From the NCBI GenBank assembly GCA_016872925.1, contig VGYR01000008.1, positions 1 through 34,434 on the forward strand: a stretch of 34,434 nucleotides of DNA. The letters run 5' to 3'. Position numbers and translations under genes: made by a program. Every line of letters starts with the position of its first letter. Positions within the stretch are counted from its first letter, which is position 1. The notes beneath the pieces are model-generated. The model ran no database searches. It was given only the letters and a program-made list of their open reading frames with translations, and was not told where the DNA came from. Shown piece after piece: positions 29,152 through 34,434 of the stretch. The DNA is from Planctomycetota bacterium. GTDB lineage: Bacteria > Planctomycetota > Planctomycetia > Pirellulales > UBA1268.

Positions 29152-30078
29152 TCAGTCGGTCTCGACGACGGTGCGGAACGTGGCCTCGACTCGTTCCCCA
29201 GGAGCGACGACGATCACCCCGTGGTCGCGCTGGCCGGCGGCGAGCAGGTTGACGCCGTCGTTGGCGTTGGCGGCCGGTTCGATCGCCATCACGGGGCGGT
29301 CGGTCGGCGTGAAACAGACCAGATGGGTGACGTTGGGGGAGCATTCGTAGCGCAGCCGGACGCGGCTCTCCGGCCAAGCGATCGTCGCCCGCCCCCCGAA
29401 GCCGGCGAAGCAGGTGTCGAGGCGGCGGTCGCCGAGGAGCCGCGGAGTGGCGAAGTCGAGGTCGGCGGGCAGTGGCGCGACCGGGCCGTCGGGCAGGCCG
29501 TCGGCGTCGGCATCGGGGTGCACCCCCGTGGCGGAAAACGACAGTTCGACCGGCTCCCCGTCGCGCGACAGCCACTTGCGGTAATAGGGATGCCAGCCGA
29601 ATCCGGCCGGCATCGGCGTCGTTCCCCGATTCCGCAGCGCGAGCGACTGCACGAGGGCGTCGCCATCGAGCCGGATGTCGACGACGGCCTCGATCGGCCA
29701 AGGCCAATTGAAGTCGGCATGGGCTGCCGAATCGAAGCGCATCGTCAGGCGGTCGGGCCCGCGCTCGACCACCTCCCACGGGCGGCGGCGGACGTCGCCG
29801 TGAATCGCATGGTTCCCAGCATTGGACAGTTGGTAGGTCTGGCCCCCGAACATGAACCGGCCGTTCCGGATCCGGTTGGAATAGGGGAGCATCAGCCAGC
29901 TCGCCGGCCGCATGCCGTTTTCCGGACGGCGGGCGTCGGGCACCAGATCGACCCACTCGCCGCCGCGCTCGACGGCGAGGGCCAGCAAACTACCGCCGCG
30001 CTCCGGGTCGTACACCGCCTGCCAGCGCGCCGACGAGAGCACGACCGGCTCGGCGGCACGGGCGGGCACCGCCAGCAC
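29152..30078 (-). CDS. Aldose 1-epimerase family protein
   Basis: SWLMLPYSNRIRNGRFMFGGQTYQLSNAGNHAIHGDVRRRPWEV; MPAGFGWHPYYRKWL; signal-like N-terminus. Start codon uncertain (GTG 30078 or upstream). Confidence 0.88.
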   Translation of the reverse strand: MLAVPARAAEPVVLSSARWQAVYDPERGGSLLALAVERGGEWVDLVPDARRPENGMRPASWLMLPYSNRIRNGRFMFGGQTYQLSNAGNHAIHGDVRRRPWEVVERGPDRLTMRFDSAAHADFNWPWPIEAVVDIRLDGDALVQSLALRNRGTTPMPAGFGWHPYYRKWLSRDGEPVELSFSATGVHPDADADGLPDGPVAPLPADLDFATPRLLGDRRLDTCFAGFGGRATIAWPESRVRLRYECSPNVTHLVCFTPTDRPVMAIEPAANANDGVNLLAAGQRDHGVIVVAPGERVEATFRTVVETD

Positions 30079-30115
30079 GAGGAGCAGCAGGGCGCACCGC
30101 AGGCTGCCGGGAGCG

Positions 30116-30508
30116 CTAATCCAACGACTCCTTCGTCATGTCGAGGTTCCACTCCGACAGGCCCTTGTCGGTGATCGAGACCCGCCAGGGAGATTGCTGC
30201 CCGATCAGCTTCTGGTTCACCAAGCCGCCGCCGGGCGCGTCGAGCGGGATGCTGATCTGCACGCGGTAGGGGCCGGGCAAAACCCCCTTCTTGCCGTGGA
30301 ACGAATACATCTCGAACCGACCGTCGGCATTCGTCGAGCCGATGAACGACTGCCCCATCGGATCATCGGCGACGAGATTCACGCCGACGCCTTCGCAGGG
30401 CTTGTCGCCCGACGTGAGCCGACCGCTGACCGGCACGACACCTTTGCTCCCGGAACAGCCGGCCACGAGGGCGAGCGCCAGGCATCCACACACGAGCCGA
30501 CGGTTCAT
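30116..30508 (-). CDS. Small lipoprotein, carboxypeptidase-regulatory-like
   Basis: Lipobox-like MNRRLVCGCLALALVAGCSGSKG; VSGRLTSGDKPCEGVGVNLVADDP...STNADGRFEMYS. Confidence 0.8.
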   Translation of the reverse strand: MNRRLVCGCLALALVAGCSGSKGVVPVSGRLTSGDKPCEGVGVNLVADDPMGQSFIGSTNADGRFEMYSFHGKKGVLPGPYRVQISIPLDAPGGGLVNQKLIGQQSPWRVSITDKGLSEWNLDMTKESLD

Positions 30509-30681
30509 CGAGCTACCTCGGAGGGGAACACGGGATCCAGTCGCGGCACCACGCTTCGCCGCGCGGTGCGACTGGTCGGGAAGAGCGGGTCATCCGGCCG
30601 CGTCTGCGGTCCGAACCGGCGCCCGCGCCATCCCGGCGGCCCCGCGGAGGGGATCACGCCGGGATGGCGGGCGCGAGGGCG

Positions 30682-31827
30682 TCAGCGGTTGAGGACGCCG
30701 TCCGGGACGACGGTGCCGTCGACGGGGTCGACCAGCGCCGTGATCACGACGCCGACCTGCACGCTCGTCACCGATCCGTCGGCCATGCAGATCGTGGCAC
30801 CGCCCGCATGCGGCGTGCCCCACATGCCCCGGAACGTCGTCCAGCCGATCCCGTCGCACTTCTGATCGGCGTAGACATTTTGCGTGGCGCAGACGCCGTT
30901 GGTGTTGAGCGCCCGCGAGACCTCGACGCCCCCGGCGAAGAAGCCGTCGCGGTACGACAGGCATCCCGAGCGGTACATCCGCGTGTCCATCGAGATCTCG
31001 CCGAGCAGGAGCGTGTAGCTCGTGCCGTCGGTGATGTCGCTGATCCGCACGGGGCGGGAGAGGTCGTAGGTGCGGAACCTCTGGTAATTGTTGTTTCGCG
31101 GCCAGTTGTAGTCGATGTGAGACGGATTGGCCCTGTTGGCAAGGATACCGTTTTGATCGATCGTGCCTGTCAGTCCGTGGTCCGGGCAGATCGCCTGGTT
31201 TGCCGCATAGTCGGAGATCATCACGGCCGGCTTGCCCGCCGGCAGCGCGTACTTGGCGGCGAACCCGAGCGCCGTCGACAGGGTCCCGTCGCCGGGCTGC
31301 ATGTTGAAGATCCTGTCGTTGCCGTTGCCGTCACCGACCGCCTCCGGGCCGACGCCACCGCGGCTCGGGCAGGCACCGATCGGCATGTTCGCCCCGAAAG
31401 CCCTGTTGCTGTACTCGGACATCAGTTCCATGAACGGCGCGGCGGCTTAAAACTGGCTGCCGGTCTGCGTCTGGATGCCGCCGGTGGGAGCGCCGAACGA
31501 CCAGACCCGGTACCGCCCCGAGGCCTGCTCGAACGCCCCCATGCTGTCCACGGGACCGAGCGTTCCACCCGCCATCACGCTCGGCATGCCGCGGCTCGAC
31601 ACCGAGGAGCCGCCGCTGGGAAAGGCCTTGTTTGCATCGTGGAAATTCAGCAGTGCCAGCCCGAGATTCTTGGCGTTGTTGATGCACGCCGCCTTGCGGG
31701 CCGCTTCACGGGCGGCTTGGACCGCCGGCAGCAGCAAGCCGACGAGCGTGCCGATGATCGCGATCACGACGAGCAGTTCCACGAGCGTGAAACCGCCGCG
31801 CCGCGGACGACGTGACGAGATGGTCAT
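30682..31827 (-). pseudogene. DUF1559 prepilin-like protein interrupted by in-frame TAA
   Basis: N-terminal [59 protein letters not shown] at 31447-31449; the same frame continues AAAPFMELMSEYSNRAFG... to the C-terminal GGATICMADGSV. Confidence 0.85.
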
Positions 31828-32154
31828 GGATCCTCCTGGTAAGTTCGCCGGAGGCAGTTGAACGCCGCTGACGATTGGAAAAACGCGATGAAATGGAATC
31901 GATCACCGAGCCTGAGAAACGCCGGCCGGGAATGATGGTTGCGAGCCGAATCCCCGACTGATGGGTCGGGTACCGGGACAAGGGCCAACGTCGACACGTC
32001 GACCCCTGACGCGTGTCGCCACGCGGGATTTCCCAGTAACCCCCTCTTTCACGTTCGACGCTAACAGTTTCCTAGGAATTGACCAACCACTCGCTCCGGC
32101 CCCCTCCGACGGGGCACCATGACCCGCGCAATCGCTTTTTCCCGGAGGTTTCTC

Positions 32155-33654
32155 ATGACGAGCTGGTTGAGCCGTTGGCTGCCGTTGTTCGTGGTCGTGA
32201 CGACGCTGTCCGCATCTTCAGGAAGGGCCGCCGAGAAGCAGCCCAACGTCCTCCTGATCTGCGTCGACGACCTCAAGCCGGCGCTCGGCTGCTATGGCGA
32301 CGCCGCCGCGAAGACGCCGCACGTCGACCGGCTCGCGGCCCGCGGCGTGCGGTTTTCCCGCGCCTACTGCAACCAGGCGGTCTGTTCGCCGAGCCGCAAC
32401 GCGCTTTTGGTCGGCCTCCGCCCGCAGTCGCTGGGGATCTACGACCTGGCGACCAATTTCCGCGTCGCCGCCCCCGACGCGATCACGCTCCCGCAGCATT
32501 TCCGCGCCGCCGGTTACCGCACCTCGGCCCTCGGGAAGGTGTTTCACGTCGGCCATGGCAACCGCGAGGACGATGCCTCGTGGGACGTGCCCCACTTCAG
32601 GGCCAAGACGGTCCAGTACGTGCTGCCGGAAAACCAGGGCCCCTCGCGCGAGGCGGCCCGGTTCGACAACCAGAGCCCCGACAAGCTTCCCAAAGGAGCG
32701 CCGACGGAGGCTGCCGACGTGTCTCTCGACACCTACGCCGACGGCCAGCTCGCCGCCGAGGTGGTCCGCCGGCTCGAAGCGTTCGCCGGCGCCGCACCGG
32801 CGTCGCGCCAGCCGTTTTTCATGGCGGTCGGATTCGTCAAGCCGCACCTGCCGTTCGTGGCCCCGAAGCACTACTGGGATCTCCACGATCCGGCGCGGCT
32901 GCCGCAGCCGGCGGTGACCGAGCCCCCGGCCGGTGCTCCGGCCTACGCGCCGCAGTTCGGCGGCGAGTTGCGGCAATACGCGCGCGTCCCCGACGAGGGC
33001 CCGATCCCCGCCGACCTCACCCGCCACCTGATCCATGGCTACTACGCGGCGACGAGCTACATGGATGCCTGCCTCGGCCGGGTGCTCGACGCCCTCGACG
33101 CGACCGGCTTGGCCGACGAGACGATCGTCGTCCTCTGGGGCGACCATGGCTGGCACCTCGGCGACCATGGCATGTGGTGCAAACACACCAACTACGAGCA
33201 GGCGGCGCGGATCCCGCTGATCGTGGCCGTGCCGGGGGGCAGGCGCGGCGTCGCGACCGGGGCGCTCGTGGAGAGCGTCGACATCTACCCCACGCTGGCC
33301 GAGCTGGCGGGCCTGCCGCGGCCGTCGGGCATCGACGGCCGTAGCTTCGCCACGGTCCTCGCCGATCCGGGTCTCACCGATCCGGCCACGGCCACGCGCG
33401 ACCACGTGATCCACGTTTATCCGCGGCAGAAGCGCCTCGGCCGGGCGATCCGCACCGACACGCTGCGCCTGGTCGAGTGGCGCGCGCCGGGCGAGGGACC
33501 AGACACGGCCGAGCTCGAGCTCTACGACTACGCGACCGATCCCCTGGAGACGAAAAACCTCGCCGCCGACCGCCCGCACGACGTGGCGCGCCTCCGCGAG
33601 TTGCTCGACGGCCATCCGGCGCCCAAGAAGCAGGTCAAGGCGGCGAAGGGGTGA
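32155..33654 (+). CDS. Sulfatase (iduronate-2-sulfatase-like), secreted
   Basis: QPNVLLICVDDLKPALGCYGDAAAKTPHVDRLAARGVRFSRAYCNQAVCSPSRNALLVG (C-x-P-S-R formylglycine motif); WGDHGWHLGDHGMWCKHTNYE. GGAGG RBS before ATG 32155. Confidence 0.94.
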   Translation: MTSWLSRWLPLFVVVTTLSASSGRAAEKQPNVLLICVDDLKPALGCYGDAAAKTPHVDRLAARGVRFSRAYCNQAVCSPSRNALLVGLRPQSLGIYDLATNFRVAAPDAITLPQHFRAAGYRTSALGKVFHVGHGNREDDASWDVPHFRAKTVQYVLPENQGPSREAARFDNQSPDKLPKGAPTEAADVSLDTYADGQLAAEVVRRLEAFAGAAPASRQPFFMAVGFVKPHLPFVAPKHYWDLHDPARLPQPAVTEPPAGAPAYAPQFGGELRQYARVPDEGPIPADLTRHLIHGYYAATSYMDACLGRVLDALDATGLADETIVVLWGDHGWHLGDHGMWCKHTNYEQAARIPLIVAVPGGRRGVATGALVESVDIYPTLAELAGLPRPSGIDGRSFATVLADPGLTDPATATRDHVIHVYPRQKRLGRAIRTDTLRLVEWRAPGEGPDTAELELYDYATDPLETKNLAADRPHDVARLRELLDGHPAPKKQVKAAKG

Positions 33655-33707
33655 CTGGCCGGTCGGACGTGCCACGAGGATGTGGCGGCCTCGTGGCCAA
33701 AAAGGTG

Positions 33708-34388
33708 TCAGGAACCGTTTTTCTTCTTCGGGCGTCCTTGGGGGCGGATGGTACTCTCCAACTGGAGTTTGTTGACCATCTGGTTTGACCAGTGCTCGTC
33801 GCCAAAGGGGCAGCCGCGAGTCACACTGCGGCGGAGCGCTAAAAGTTCGGCTTCCGTCTGGGGTGCGTTGACGTGCTGCAGCCAATTGGATGAGCGCCGC
33901 ACCGGCCACGCAGACAAAAGGCGATTCTGTGCGGCGGTTCCCTGGTGCCAGCGCCAGAGACTGCTCCAGCGCCACTGTTCGGCCCGGGAGACGAGCCTCG
34001 CGCGCAGAGGGTTGCGTTCGACGTAGCGGCACACGGTGAGGAAGTGCTCCTCTTCCTGCACGGGAAACGACTTGAATCTGCCTTGATACAGGTGGCCGCT
34101 GCCCGGATTGTGGTAGTGGGCGTGCCAGCGCTGGGTGTGAGTCAGACTCAGCCAGCCGACAAACCGCGATAGTTCCCCATCCTCGTGCGGCTTGACGACC
34201 AGATGCCAGTGATTGGGCATCAGGCACCAAGCCAGAATCTCGGTCCCATAGTGGGCGACGGCCTGTTCGAGAATGCTTTCAAACGCTTCGTAGTCGCCAT
34301 CTTTCCCGAAGATGGTCATGCGGGCATTGCCGCGATTGAGCACGTGGTAAATCAAGCCACCATCAGCCGCACGTTTGGCTCTTCCCAT
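33708..34388 (-). CDS. REP-associated tyrosine transposase (Y1 family, RAYT)
   Basis: YHVLNRGNARMTIF, CLMPNHWHLVVKP (HUH), CRYVERNPLRARLV, WRWSSLWRW. Confidence 0.93.
   Translation of the reverse strand: MGRAKRAADGGLIYHVLNRGNARMTIFGKDGDYEAFESILEQAVAHYGTEILAWCLMPNHWHLVVKPHEDGELSRFVGWLSLTHTQRWHAHYHNPGSGHLYQGRFKSFPVQEEEHFLTVCRYVERNPLRARLVSRAEQWRWSSLWRWHQGTAAQNRLLSAWPVRRSSNWLQHVNAPQTEAELLALRRSVTRGCPFGDEHWSNQMVNKLQLESTIRPQGRPKKKNGS
33711..33720 (+). repeat. Terminal inverted repeat half flanking RAYT
   Basis: GGAACCGTTT, reverse complement AAACGGTTCC at 34425-34434. Confidence 0.65.
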
Positions 34389-34424
34389 GGACCCAAGGTA
34401 ATGAATTTCTCACCGAAATTCAAG

Positions 34425-34434
34425 AAACGGTTCC
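34425..34434 (+). repeat. Terminal inverted repeat half flanking RAYT, truncated by the window end
   Basis: AAACGGTTCC at the last 10 bases; matches GGAACCGTTT at 33711-33720. Confidence 0.65.

Overview
Planctomycete-like, high-GC window. The chromosomal backbone carries a 5'-terminal partial 16S rRNA (minus strand), an HtrA-type protease, a 1.5-kaa VWA/STN-like/GGM-repeat protein, ispD-tyrS, a HAD phosphatase, a polytopic membrane protein, prpB-like and citrate synthase-like genes, a DUF1573-type protein and ssrA (tmRNA). It continues with an aldose 1-epimerase, a lipoprotein plus DUF1559 pair, a sulfatase and a REP-associated (Y1) transposase. A ~12.7-kb integrative element sits in the 3' end of ssrA. 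It is bounded by a 20-bp perfect direct repeat (TTCGACTCCCGCCGCCTCCA at 16272-16291 and 28998-29017). It encodes a tyrosine integrase, a RepA-like ATPase, a TOPRIM/CHC2-type primase, a small HTH protein, an unknown ORF, a helicase-less nuclease-methyltransferase (type ISP/IIG-like, apparently frameshifted), a GNAT plus helical-protein pair, a noncoding hairpin mosaic and a DUF262-HNH (GmrSD/SspE-like) protein. The most interesting observations: (i) the integrase ORF runs through the att core, so integration should swap its C-terminus (about 515 aa in the circle, 482 aa integrated); (ii) the left end of the element carries a strong intrinsic-terminator-like hairpin directly after tmRNA, while the apparent native ssrA hairpin is displaced 12.7 kb to the other side of attR. 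All family names are from motif recognition by eye; no database search was run.
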